A stretch of 64,000 nucleotides of DNA from the NCBI GenBank assembly GCA_949316235.1, contig OX438741.1, positions 14,509,124 through 14,573,123 of the forward strand, written 5' to 3'. Position numbers and translations under genes: made by a program. The notes below the pieces were generated by a model, which saw only the letters and a program-made list of their open reading frames with translations, made no database searches and was not told where the DNA came from. The stretch is from Oegoconia quadripuncta (taxonomy: Eukaryota; Arthropoda; Insecta; Lepidoptera; Autostichidae). The stretch's first letter is position 1, and each line of letters opens with the position of its first letter. Positions 55,701 to 63,345 of this stretch are shown here, piece after piece.

Positions 55701-58700
55701 GTAGCATTTAATTCAATGTATTACTATTTTTACCTATTCTGCTTTTGTACATGATACAATAACCGCCTCCGTGGCTCAATGTAAACAACATTGGGTTTAC
55801 GATTCGGAGGTCGCGGGTTCGATCCCCAGCGGGGTACATGTTTACTCGGTTTGGTTGGTGGTAGGGCATTTTAAATGTCCGCCTGGTTAGCTACCACCAT
55901 CTTATCTAAATCTGCCGCCAAGCAGCAATGTTAATAGCATTGTTGTGTTTCGGTTGTCAGAGATAAGATAGCCAGTCCCCCAAATGTGTTGGGGTTTCCG
56001 GGCCAGTACGCTTCCACCATCGACCTCATCTTCGCTTAACATCAGGTGTGATTGAGGTCAAGTACCAACCCGTCGTGCATAAAAAAAAACCTCATCCGGT
56101 GTTCCGGATGACTATAGTCACGCCTGTTTCCTGCTTCATCCAATAAATATGGTCTAGTAGTTGAAAACTCACGCCAGTATAAGCTGCAGCATATCGCACA
56201 CGGTCTCCTCGGAGCCCAGTTCGATGCAAAGCAGAGCCAGGGTGCTGTATATAGCTTCTATGTTCTCCACTGTGTTGGACTCCAATTGCAAGCCTGGAAG
56301 GAATGTTTTTAAAGAATTTTTTCATGGCACGTAAATAATTGAACCAACGCGTCTCTTCCTGTGAGTGACGTAAAAAACACTTTACATTAAAAAAAAAACA
56401 TCTATGCAAGGGGGACATATATGGAGCTATTAAAATCTTTTCTGACATGTATTCAAACTATTGAAGTAAAAATAGATAATAAATAAATAAATAATATCTT
56501 TGCACATACACACAGCGCCATCCAGTTCCACACTAAGCAACTAGGCTTGTATTATAGTTACCAGATGGTTGATAAACTACACAAATACATTTTTTTTTGT
56601 AAATAAATACATATATAAATGAAAAACATCCATAACTCGGGAACACATGTCTGTATTCATCATACAAACTTATGCCCCTAGCGGGATTCGAACCCGCGAC
56701 CTTTTGGTATAGCAACAGAGTTTCTAACCACTACACCAAACAGATCGTCAGATGGCACCGTAAGTGACGTAAAAAGCGACTATAGGGACTTTACATCAAA
56801 AAAAAACATATATACAAGTGGGACACAATGTGGAGTTATTAAAATCTTTTCTGACATAAACTCAAACTATTGAAGTAAAAATTGATGGCAAAAGGCAAAG
56901 ATCGAAAGAACAAGAAATAAACATAGCCGTCCTTCAAGGATCAGCGCTGAGAAATACTCTATTTTCAAACGACATTGCAAAAACAGACATAAACGGCGAA
57001 ATGATAATATATGCTGATGACACAACAATTATACTATCCACGGTCACAAGGGAAGCGTTACATGTCTTAATAAAAAATACAATCACTACCCTTTAAAACC
57101 GGTTCGAGACGAATGGCTTAAAACTAAATACATACCCTATGTCGGTTTATAAAGAATATTTTCATATTTCTACTACTTAAAACAATATACCTGTATCGTA
57201 TAGATACAAAGAGTAAATAAGATGCTCTGGAATTTAGCTATATCACTACAGCTATATCACTTAGAGATAGGTTTAAAGTGTATAACATTCTAACCTTTTC
57301 GTCACAGTAAATTTTTGAAAATCTAATGTATGTAAAAAAAAATATAGCATCATTTAGGAAAAATAGTGATAAACATGATGTCAATACAAGAAATAAAGAT
57401 AAACTTGCAGGTCACATAAGTCGCCTCCGCAAAGTCAGTAATTCATTCAAAGGGTTATGTATACGCTTTTTCAATAAGGTCCCAGTTGATATACGAAATT
57501 TTCCTCACGATAAATTTAAAGATACTATAAAACAGAAACTAATTAACAAAGCATATTATAAAATATCAGACTATTTAGATGATAATCATCCCTTTGACGA
57601 CCTGTTTGGTGTAATGGTCAGCAACTCTGCCCACTATACCAAAAGGTTGCGGGTTCGAATCCCGCTAGGGGCATATTGTTTGTATGATGAATACGGACAT
57701 GTGTACCCGAGTTATGGATGTTTTCATTTATAATAAGTATTTATTTACAAAAAAAAAAAGTATTTATGTAGTATATCAACCATCTGGTATCCACAACACA
57801 AGCCTATAGTTGCTTACTGTGGAACTAGATGGCGTTGTGTGTATGTCTAAGGATATTTATTTATATTTATTTATTTATATTTATTTATTTATATTTATTT
57901 ATTTATCCCTGGACATAATCAGATTGTTCGCATGCCAGGCTATTTCACGATTAATAATGAAATATTAAAAACCTTTATGTAAAATCAAAGCCTAATTTTA
58001 AAAGAGCAACCCTTCGAGTTTCTTGCTTGTTCTTCTCAGGGGAAAATTGCATTTTGAACAAGCAGTAGCTTAAAAAACGTAAGATTGACTATTTTAAGTG
58101 TACTCTGTGTACCTACAAAATAAAGCATTTTTGACTTTGACTATTGATTAGTTCGTTAAAATTAAGTACAGAGCTCTTTTGTGTAAGGGTATATTGAAAG
58201 TATGCAATGGCGAACAGTGTATAGCGAGTGGGGGTGTACTTACCGGCCAATACAAGAGCCATACGTCATGCGTGAGGAAGTATAATTGGATGTGAGAATG
58301 TGTGTGTGCCCAACAGTGTACCTATACAGTATGTATGCATGAGTGTGTGTAGTAGATTGGTCTGTCGAAGCACTAGGGTAGACAATACCTAATGCTTTAG
58401 ATGTTTTGTTCACTCTCCGGCTTATCTAATTAATGTATAGTATGACTTTTCACACAACTCTGCAAATTTGTGGAGTATACATACATACATACATACATAA
58501 TGTCAGTAAGTGTTTCCCGTAGGTGTATGCAGAGACCACAGAGTTCCACTTGCAACGATCCTGACACACCTCTTCTGCTTCCTTCACTCTCATAAGGTTG
58601 TTCATTTCTGTAATTATCTTAGCATAATTTACGCTCTGGCGCCTACGTCTTTGTCCTACCGATCGGACGACATGAACTTTTTTTCCTGTAATAAAATAAA

Positions 58701-61700
58701 TACTAACAAACAAATATAGTCGAATTTAACGCTCAAACAACAAAGGCAGAGAATATCAAAGTTCAGTTGAACAATGGACAAGGGTATACCTATGTACCAA
58801 ATTTCATCCAAATCCGTTCATCCGTCTCGCCGTGATTAAGCAACGAACAAACAAACACCCAAAGTTTCGCATTTATAATATTAGTTAGACTAGTATGCTG
58901 TCGTCGTCTAAATCAACTTACCGTCATAGAGGGAGCTGAATATAGCATATCCATGTTTGCTTATGAAGATAAGGTCAGGTCTTGAGCATTTCTCAACTGT
59001 CAGCCCCAGTTCTGCATACTCCACACTGTAAACATAATTTTTTTTTATATTATTTCACAAGATCTTTTATTTTTCTTTATATTATTTCAAGAAAATTTTC
59101 ATGGTTTCAACGAGATAATTGTTAAGTAGTGTTTATAAATAGCGAACATATGAATTTATGTAGCTCATTGACACAGCTATGAATCACGTGGCGAGTTGAC
59201 TCAGCTATGAGACTCATATGGCATGCCGACACAGCTATGAACTTATACAGTTCGTTGAAACAGCCCTAACTTACTCGTATGTAGCCCGTTGATACAGCTA
59301 TGAATCATGTGGAGAGTTGAGACAGCTGTAGACTCATGTAGCGTGTCCACACAGCTATGAACTCATGTAACCCGTTGACGCGGCTATGAATCACGTGGCG
59401 ATTTGAGACAGCTGTAGACTCATGTAGCGTGTCGACACAGCTATGAACTCATGTAACCCGTTGACACGGCTATGAATCACGTGGCGAGTTGAGACAGCTG
59501 TAGACTCGTGTAGCGTGTCGACACAGCTATGAACTCATGTAACCCGTTGACATGGCTATGAATCACGTGGCGAGTTGAGACAGCTGTAGACTCATGTATC
59601 GTGTCGACACAGCTATGAACTCATGTAACCCGTTGACGCGGCTATGAATCACGTGGCGATTTGAGACAGCTGTAGACTCATGTAGCGTGTCGACACAGCT
59701 ATGAACTCATGTAACCCGATGCACGGCTATGAATCACGTGGCGAGTTGAGACAGCTGTAGACTCGTGTAGCGTGTCGACACAGCTATGAACTCATGTAAC
59801 CCGTTGACACGGCTATGAATCACGTGGCGAGTTGAGACAGCTGTAGACTCATGTAGCGTGTCAACAAAGCTATGAACTTATGTAACCCGTTGACACGGCT
59901 ATGAATCACGTGGCGAGTTGAGACAGCTGTAGACTCATGTAGCGTGTCGACACAGCTATGAACTCATGTAACCCGTTGACACGGCTATGAATCACGTGGC
60001 GAGTTGAGACAGCTGTAGACTCATGTAGCGTGTCAACAAAGCTATGAACTTATGTAACCCGTTGACACGGCTATGAATCACGTGGCGAGTTGAGACAGCT
60101 GTAGACTCATGTAGCGTGTCGACACAGCTATGAACTCATGTAACCCGTTGACACGGCTATGAATCACGTGGCGAGTTGAGACAGCTGTAGACTCATGTAG
60201 CGTGTCAACAAAGCTATGAACTTATGTAACCCGTTGACACGGCTATGAATCACGTGGCGAGTTGAGACAGCTGTAGACTCATGTAGCGTGTCGACACAGC
60301 TATGAACTCATGTAACCCGTTGACACGGCTATGAATCACGTGGCGAGTTGAGACAGCTGTAGACTCATGTAGCGTGTCAACAAAGCTATGAACTTATGTA
60401 ACCCGTTGACACGGCTATGAATCACGTGGCGAGTTGAGACAGCTGTAGACTCATGTAGCGTGTCAACAAAGCTATGAACTTATGTAACCCGTTGACACGG
60501 CTATGAATCACGTGGCGAGTTGAGACAGCTGTAGACTCATGTAGCGTGTCGACACAGCTATGAACTCATGTAACCCGTTGACACGGCTATGAATCACGTG
60601 GCGAGTTGAGACAGCTGTAGACTCATGTAGCGTGTCGACACAGCTATGAACTCATGTAACCCGTTGACACGGCTATGAATCACGTGGCGAGTTGAGACAG
60701 CGGTAGACTCATGTAGCGTGTCGACACAGCTATGAATTCATGTAACCCGTTGACACAGCTATGAATCACGTGACGAGTTGACACAGCTATAGACTCATAT
60801 AGCGTGTCGACTCATGTAGACTCAGATCCGCTCGTGCATGGAATACTGCTGTCACCTCTGGGACGGATCAGCCAAGTACCAACTGGCTGCACTCGATTCT
60901 GTGGAACGACGCGCCATAAGACTCATAGGCGATGACCCAACGGTTACCGGCAAATTGCAAAGCCTTGAACACCGCCGTAGGGTCGCATGCCTTTCAGTTT
61001 TTTACAGGATACATTTCGGCGAGTGTGCGATGGAATTGTATGATCTTATTCCACCGTCCCCTTTCCATCTTCGGACAACCAGGCGCGGGGGGGAGGGGGG
61101 GGTTTCCATCCATATGTTGTCAACATACCGAACATCCGCACTAAGCTCTTTGCTTCATCATTTATAATGCGGACTGCTAAGGTATGGAACTCACTGCCCG
61201 CGTCGGTTTTTCCCGACACTTACAACCTTGGGATCTTCAAGTCTAGAGTGAATAGGCATTTACTGGGTGCGCGTGATACATCTTCGGCTACATCGTCACT
61301 TTCCATCAGGTGAGATTGTAGCCAAACGCGAAACCAGTTATTAATAAAAAAAAAAAAAAAGCATGTTGACAAAGCTATGAACTTATGTAGCCCGTTGACA
61401 CACCTATGGCCTCGTTAAATGGACACACGCTGCGCGTAATCAAAGTTCAAAAATTCTTCAATGCAGGATACAAAAACATCACCTATTGACAGCCAACCTG
61501 GTTGTTCGTACGGGGTGTACTCACGTAGCGTGTTGCAGGTGTATGGCGTTCCCGCGGCGGTCCAGCAGCGTGTGCAGGATGCGCTGCAGCAGGGCGCGGG
61601 TGGCGGGTTCAGCTGCTCCGGACACACGCAGCAATGCCTCCAGGAAGGCGTGGGGGAAGGCCTTGCTCAGCTCCGCCGTGCGGTACGTCGTGCCCACCTG

Positions 61701-62768
61701 GGGAGCAACAAGGGTACTGGATTGTTTTGAAGGGAATTCCGCCAATCATGTGGCTTGAATCCTCATCACGTTAAACAACTTTTTTTAGGAGATGAAGTCG
61801 AATAGACTTGGAAATCCCACATTATTTGAAGGCCTATCTTATCTCTGACAACCGGTTCACAACAATGCTATCAACATTGCCGTTTGACGGCAGACTTAGA
61901 TAAAGTGGTAGTAGCTAGCCAGGCGGAGATTTAAAATGCCCTACCACCAACCTTAAACATGTACCCTGCTGGAGGATCGAACCCAGGACCTCCGATTCCC
62001 ATGTTGTTTACATTTAGCCACGGAGTTGTAAGCTAACTACCTTTTCAACAATTTTAGATAGGAACGGTAAGATGCTAATCAGGCGAAGGTTGTAGCTCAT
62101 CTCTGGGACCCTTACCTTCAATAACGACTTGAGGAGTATACCCTGCAGCATGGCGTCGGCTTTGGTGACCTTTCCTCGCTGGTTTGGGATCTTGCTAACG
62201 ATGAACATCATGATGTCTATCTTCTGGAAGTCGGGCAGATGGTCGGCGAACTCGCCTAAAGCGTTGATGAGCGCCTCTTGGTACAGCTTTTCGTCAGTCT
62301 CTTTCTGCAACGAAAGATTAACAGTCAGCAAATAGAGCAGGCTTAACGAGATGAATATAGTATGCAAAAGTGTGTCTGTCTGTTGTTACATTTTCATAAC
62401 TAACCCTATGAATGACAACCAGAACACAACAATGCTATTAACATTGCCGTTTGGCGGCAGATTTAGATAAGATGGTGGTAGCTAGCCAGGCGGACATTTA
62501 ATAAGCCCTACCACCAACCAAACCGAGTACTAAACATGTACCACTCTGGGGATCGAACCCGCGACCTCCGAAACGTAAACCCAATGTTGTTTACTTTGAG
62601 CCACGGAGGCGGTTACATTTATTTAATTTAGATATTATTTATATAGTTTCCAGCTCTTATATGAAACAAACCAAACAAAAAAAAACAAGAAATTTACCTC
62701 AGAATCTCGGGCCACTGACGCTCTCAAGTTGGTGAGGAGGTTATTGATGATCTCCAATACTGACGGAC
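42092..62768 (-). CDS. stmA: EFR3 / stambha A (rolling blackout), last 11 coding exons
   Basis: Exons in transcript order: 62768-62698, 62304-62116, 61697-61525, 59025-58922, 56293-56173, 55396-55261, 54247-54131, 53090-52970, 51261-51176, 43521-43360, 42250-42092. All splice phases agree; 479 codons including stop. EFR3 proteins are palmitoylated plasma-membrane scaffolds that recruit PI4-kinase III-alpha with TTC7 and FAM126/hyccin; in flies the gene is needed for synaptic function. Supporting blocks, in family order: [85 protein letters not shown] and the C-terminal FPELFLY (FPDL.VY in relatives). The N-terminal half, with the palmitoylated cysteines, is right of the window. Possible AATAAA at 41434-41439 (minus). 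Confidence 0.9.
42479..43437. repeat. 136-bp tandem array, 7 copies, spanning an exon end and its splice donor
   Basis: The unit starts CACCTTGGGCTGCG at 42541, 42677, 42813, 42949, 43085, 43221 and 43357, i.e. exactly every 136 bases, with copies that read as identical. On the minus strand each unit holds the last 81 coding bases of the penultimate stmA exon, its donor (CCCAAG|GTGCTC) and about 55 intron bases. The first copy on the transcript (43437-43357 side) belongs to the real exon. Confidence 0.96.
43360..43521 (-). CDS. stmA: EFR3/stmA penultimate exon
   Basis: Acceptor GTCCCGCCAG|, donor CCCAAG|GTGCTC (minus); 54 codons, phase 0 both sides. Encodes [20 protein letters not shown] and [20 protein letters not shown], matching the F(E)ALK.AI......E..RR....F..APFEE block of EFR3. 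Its 3' half is tandemly repeated downstream; reading past this donor reaches a stop within five codons (VLPRV, TAG). Confidence 0.92.
43522..43829 (-). other. stmA intron sequence
   Basis: No recognised feature before the inverted repeat family at 43830. Confidence 0.4.
43830..45060. repeat. repeat family present twice in each orientation, with a LINE scrap between
   Basis: Units holding ACAAATATGATGYRAGATTTT, ACTACACGATATT and CCTCTTGCAAGATCGTCG occur at about 43845-43945 and 43970-44070; the complementary form (GGCAAGAGGCCACGCC, AATCTCACATCATATTTGT) occurs at about 44760-44850 and 44935-45045. 44180-44345 is a minus-strand RTE-like LINE C-terminus ([18 protein letters not shown]). Confidence 0.7.
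45061..46980 (-). other. stmA intron sequence, unassigned
   Basis: No exon in phase was found. 46640-46770 is CG-rich and open on the minus strand ([20 protein letters not shown]), without usable splice phases that I could fit; perhaps part of a repeat. Confidence 0.4.
46981..47289 (+). mobile_element. SINE A with a 34-bp palindrome at its 5' end
   Basis: 46981-47014 is a perfect palindrome centred on CTTATAAG. From 47008 (ACCGCCTCCG) the SINE head begins, with B box GGTTCGACCCC, and the body runs to GTGTGATTGAGG. The tail is short and lacks poly(A). Confidence 0.85.
47290..47617 (-). other. stmA intron sequence
   Basis: An (ATCT)n microsatellite at about 47456-47475; otherwise nothing. Confidence 0.45.
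47618..48049. mobile_element. mariner-type MITE with TA flanks
   Basis: Left flank GTA|TTGGGTCTTTACC, right GGACCTAA|TA. Inverted ends as at 28454-28876. No transposase. Confidence 0.85.
48050..48449 (-). other. stmA intron sequence
   Basis: Contains an AT-rich run (48376-48400) and a scrap of RTE-like 3' end near 48410-48455. Confidence 0.45.
48450..48752. mobile_element. partial mariner-type MITE
   Basis: From GGCAGCGTTAATTTTTAAA to AATTTCATAGGTAAAGACCC; one end missing. Confidence 0.8.
48755..48967. repeat. dispersed repeat with TG microsatellite
   Basis: AACTAATATTATAAACGCGA.., (TG)n at 48788-48809, CACGCCTACACGGCTGGG, a common lepidopteran repeat; the complement of its start is at 58800-58890. 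Confidence 0.6.
48970..49114. mobile_element. 145-bp fold-back MITE with TA duplication
   Basis: Arms of 45-46 bases (ATGGTGTCGATTCGGATGTA.. and its complement), differing by one extra C, around a 54-base loop. TA on both sides (48968-48969, 49115-49116). Confidence 0.9.
49371..49737. mobile_element. PIF/Harbinger-like non-autonomous element
   Basis: Inverted ends TTATCACACTAGCG.GTTGCG.. (left) and AGGGCTTTATCACACTAGCG (right, complement). The inside encodes, on the minus strand, [20 protein letters not shown] and WEDPL, resembling the N-terminus of Harbinger transposases. The two sides also carry repeated ..GCGAGCTCGCTGCG.. words. Confidence 0.6.
49868..50030 (+). mobile_element. dispersed repeat tail
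   Basis: GAGCCTTCAAGAAACGAGCC to CTCATATATATAAAAAAAA, same as 21478-21620. Confidence 0.75.
50262..50655. mobile_element. chimeric SINE A: minus tail joined to plus head
   Basis: 50262-50365 is a minus-strand tail (poly(T), GGTTGGTACTGACCTC..); at ACACATTGGGTTTACG it switches to a plus copy that runs from mid-head to poly(A) at 50655. The joint lies in a short shared sequence (CACATT/AACATT). Confidence 0.75.
50656..51175 (-). other. stmA intron sequence
   Basis: No recognised feature; the reading frames here overlap the following exon's flank and are not coding. Confidence 0.45.
51176..51261 (-). CDS. stmA: EFR3/stmA exon (third from last)
   Basis: Acceptor GTGTGGGCAG|, donor CCAGG|GTCAGT (minus); enters in phase 1, leaves in phase 0. 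Encodes [20 protein letters not shown] and SASSSPVTR, a Ser-rich linker in the variable part of EFR3. Confidence 0.82.
51383..52095 (-). mobile_element. three SINE B copies in a row
   Basis: 51383-51648 full (B box complement GGGATTCGAACCCGC), 51650-51888 a diverged subfamily (GGACACTTACACCAATC.., GGATTCGAATCCGC) ending ACCAAACAGGTCGTC, and 51890-52010 a third body. 52010-52095 is a plus-strand body end (GGAACTAGAAGGCGCTG). Confidence 0.8.
52096..52969 (-). other. stmA intron sequence with TG microsatellite
   Basis: (TG)n at about 52648-52693, about 23 units. Minus-strand frames through it code poly(Thr-His) and are artefacts. Confidence 0.6.
52970..53090 (-). CDS. stmA: EFR3/stmA exon
   Basis: Acceptor CTGTCCAACAG|, donor ATACG|GTGAGT (minus). 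Encodes [20 protein letters not shown] and [15 protein letters not shown]. Leaves in phase 1. Confidence 0.85.
53265..53600 (+). mobile_element. SINE A, full-length reference copy
   Basis: About 335 bp. tRNA-like head with A-box-like TGGCTCAATGT and B box GGTTCGATCCC; body with GGCTAGCTACCACCATC; a CCCCCAAAAGTGTTGGGG hairpin; 3' end GTGATTGAGGTCAAGTACCA and poly(A). Other near-full copies: 14233, 21745 (minus), 47008, 55761, 62408 (minus), 63008. Confidence 0.92.
53601..54130 (-). other. stmA intron sequence
   Basis: 53625-53722 is a plus-strand LINE 3' tail (GATAAGGTCGCC.., GTGCAATAAAATGTATTTG). 53998-54022 is a scrap of SINE A body. Confidence 0.55.
54131..54247 (-). CDS. stmA: EFR3/stmA exon
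   Basis: Acceptor TTTTCCATCAG|, donor GATCAG|GTGAAA (minus); 39 codons, phase 0. Encodes [20 protein letters not shown] and [14 protein letters not shown], matching I..R...APY.LP...F of EFR3. Confidence 0.9.
54290..54720 (-). mobile_element. dispersed lepidopteran SINE, near full length
   Basis: Minus strand starts GGCCGGCTCGACCGGGGAAG and ends with the GCATCTGTGACCC.., GGCGGCGGTGATTGC tail and poly(A) seen at 21478 and 49868. The start resembles the Metulj-type SINEs of butterflies, from memory. Confidence 0.7.
54721..55260 (-). other. stmA intron sequence
   Basis: 54940-55005 is a minus-strand LINE tail (GCTTGTTCAAAGGC..GAGAAGAACAAG). No exon seen. Confidence 0.5.
55261..55396 (-). CDS. 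stmA: EFR3/stmA exon
   Basis: Acceptor TGATATTCCAG|, donor CAACAAG|GTACAT (minus). Encodes [20 protein letters not shown] and [20 protein letters not shown], the region where EFR3 has ..MALVAAYLNFVS-like helices. Confidence 0.88.
55397..55760 (-). other. stmA intron sequence
   Basis: Holds a short scrap (GTGCAAGATGACGTAGTGAG, 55485) of the RTE-like LINE seen at 28425; nothing else. Confidence 0.5.
55761..56088 (+). mobile_element. SINE A, full-length
   Basis: AACCGCCTCCG.. to GTGCATAAAAAAAAA; very close to the 53265 copy. Confidence 0.9.
56173..56293 (-). CDS. stmA: EFR3/stmA exon
   Basis: Acceptor CATTCCTTCCAG|, donor ACTGGC|GTGAGT (minus). Encodes [20 protein letters not shown] and [20 protein letters not shown], matching the YTSLALI.IELA.E.VV..L.RL block of EFR3. 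Confidence 0.92.
56478..56751 (-). mobile_element. SINE B, full-length
   Basis: AATATCTTTGCACATACACAC.., GCCCCTAGCGGGATTCGAAC (B box complement) to ACCAAACAGATCGTC. Confidence 0.85.
56880..57600 (+). pseudogene. LINE remnant: reverse transcriptase scrap and C-terminus
   Basis: 56930-57110 encodes [16 protein letters not shown] and [11 protein letters not shown] (catalytic YADD). 57326-57600 encodes [34 protein letters not shown] and [10 protein letters not shown], the CR1/Jockey C-terminal pattern. The middle is deleted. Confidence 0.78.
57596..57870 (+). mobile_element. SINE B, full-length reference copy
   Basis: tRNA-like head GACGACCTGTTTGGTGTAAT.., B box GGTTCGAATCCCGC, body with ATCAACCATCTGGTATCC and GATGGCGTTGTGTGTATG, ending in (TATTTATT)n to about 57905. 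It directly abuts the LINE C-terminus at 57600. Confidence 0.88.
57871..58490 (-). other. stmA intron sequence
   Basis: 57850-57905 is an ATTT-type simple repeat; 57995-58140 a LINE 3' tail (TTTCTTGCTTGTTCTTC..). (CATA)n at about 58480-58498. Confidence 0.55.
58495..58615 (-). mobile_element. RTE-like LINE 3' end scrap
   Basis: Minus-strand [20 protein letters not shown] block, as at 38335-38725 and 44180. Confidence 0.7.
58922..59025 (-). CDS. stmA: EFR3/stmA exon
   Basis: Acceptor ATGTTTACAG|, donor GACG|GTAAGT (minus). Encodes [20 protein letters not shown] and [15 protein letters not shown], where EFR3 has ..D...LKIKREK.CRQD..F..K.G...Y...Y. Confidence 0.9.
59158..60822. repeat. 86-bp minisatellite with three related subunits and E-boxes
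   Basis: Unit = 29 + 28 + 29 bases, each starting ACRGCT(A/G)T: one with ACTCATGTAACCCGTTGAC, one with AATCACGTGGCGAGTTGAG, one with AGACTCATGTAGCGTGTC. About 16 clean units from 59351 to 60726, with degraded units at both ends. Every unit has a CACGTG and a CAGCTG hexamer. A variant unit (TCAACAAAGC) recurs at 59861, 60033, 60205, 60377 and 60463, i.e. every 172 bases and then 86, showing dimer-wise amplification. It lies in a stmA intron. Confidence 0.96.
60823..61360 (+). mobile_element. Jockey-like LINE 3' end inserted in the minisatellite
   Basis: Encodes [31 protein letters not shown], then after a frame break [20 protein letters not shown] and [19 protein letters not shown], stop, CATCAGGTGAGATTGTAGCC and poly(A) to 61360. 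Strongly 5'-truncated. Minisatellite sequence resumes at 61362. Confidence 0.88.
61362..61420. repeat. minisatellite remainder right of the LINE
   Basis: CATGTTGACAAAGCTATGAA, TTATGTAGCCCGTTGACAC, CCTATGGCCTCG: degraded unit of the 86-bp repeat. Confidence 0.85.
61525..61697 (-). CDS. stmA: EFR3/stmA exon
   Basis: Acceptor TTGCTCCCCAG|, donor CGCTAC|GTGAGT (minus). Encodes [20 protein letters not shown], ..[20 protein letters not shown], matching the FL..LL......E.R..VL...H.L.DRH.N block of EFR3. Confidence 0.93.
61775..62030 (-). mobile_element. SINE A, diverged
   Basis: TTTTTTTAGGAGATGAAGTC.. to CATTTAGCCACGGAG, several small deletions. Confidence 0.8.
62116..62304 (-). CDS. stmA: EFR3/stmA exon
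   Basis: Acceptor TCTTTCGTTGCAG|, donor TTGAAG|GTAAGG (minus); 63 codons, phase 0. Encodes [40 protein letters not shown] and [15 protein letters not shown]3 has ..DEK..QNAII.T.G.F...LPDYQR.EIMMFI..K.P.. Confidence 0.95.
62408..62613 (-). mobile_element. SINE A head and body
   Basis: GACAACCAGAACACAACAAT.. to GAGCCACGGAGGCGGTT; tail missing. Confidence 0.85.
62698..62768 (-). CDS. stmA: EFR3/stmA exon, 5'-most in window
   Basis: Acceptor TTTGGTTTCAG|, donor TCTGAG|GTAAAT (minus); two bases complete a Gly codon from the previous exon, then 23 codons: [23 protein letters not shown]3 has GPTVLEV.N.LL.HLR.SV at this place. The preceding exon must lie right of 64000. Confidence 0.92.
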
Positions 62769-63007
62769 CTGAAACCAAATAAATCTTCAATAAATGTGTT
62801 CGAAAAAAAAAAAACAATACATGGATAAATTAAAACTAAAAAAAAAACTGGGTCCGCGGGAAGGTGTCATAGTCAAAAATGCTTTATTTTTCGAGTGTGT
62901 GAGTGTGAGTTGTGCCCCAAAAGTGGGGACGTGTAAGGTTAGTGATGATATTACTTTAAACAAATGCTTTACTTTATATATATGTCGGAGATAGCGATAA
63001 ATTAGCG
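62769..63007 (-). other. stmA intron sequence
   Basis: A-rich runs, no feature. Confidence 0.4.
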
Positions 63008-63345
63008 AACCGCCTCCGTGGCTCGATGTAAACAACATTGAGTTTACGATTCGGAGGTCGCGGGTTTGATCCCCAGCGGGGTACATGTTTAAGTACTCGG
63101 TTTGGTTGGTGGTAGGGCATTTTAAATGTCCGCCTGGCTAGCTACCACCATCTTACCTAAATCTGCCGCCAAGCAGCAATGTTAATAGCATTGTTGTGTT
63201 CCGGTTTTCAAAGATAAGATAGCCAGTCCCCCAAATGCGTTGGGGTTTCCGGGTCAGTACGCTTCCACCTTCGACCTCATCTTCACTTAACATCATGTGT
63301 GATGAGGTCAAGTACAAACCCGTTGTGCATAAAAAAAAAAAAAAA
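63008..63345 (+). mobile_element. SINE A, full-length
   Basis: AACCGCCTCCGTGGCTCGATG.. to a 15-base poly(A). Confidence 0.9.

Noticed and set aside
59158..60822. CRISPR-like array
   Set aside because: Repeats are contiguous with no unique spacers and lie in a eukaryotic intron; it is a minisatellite.
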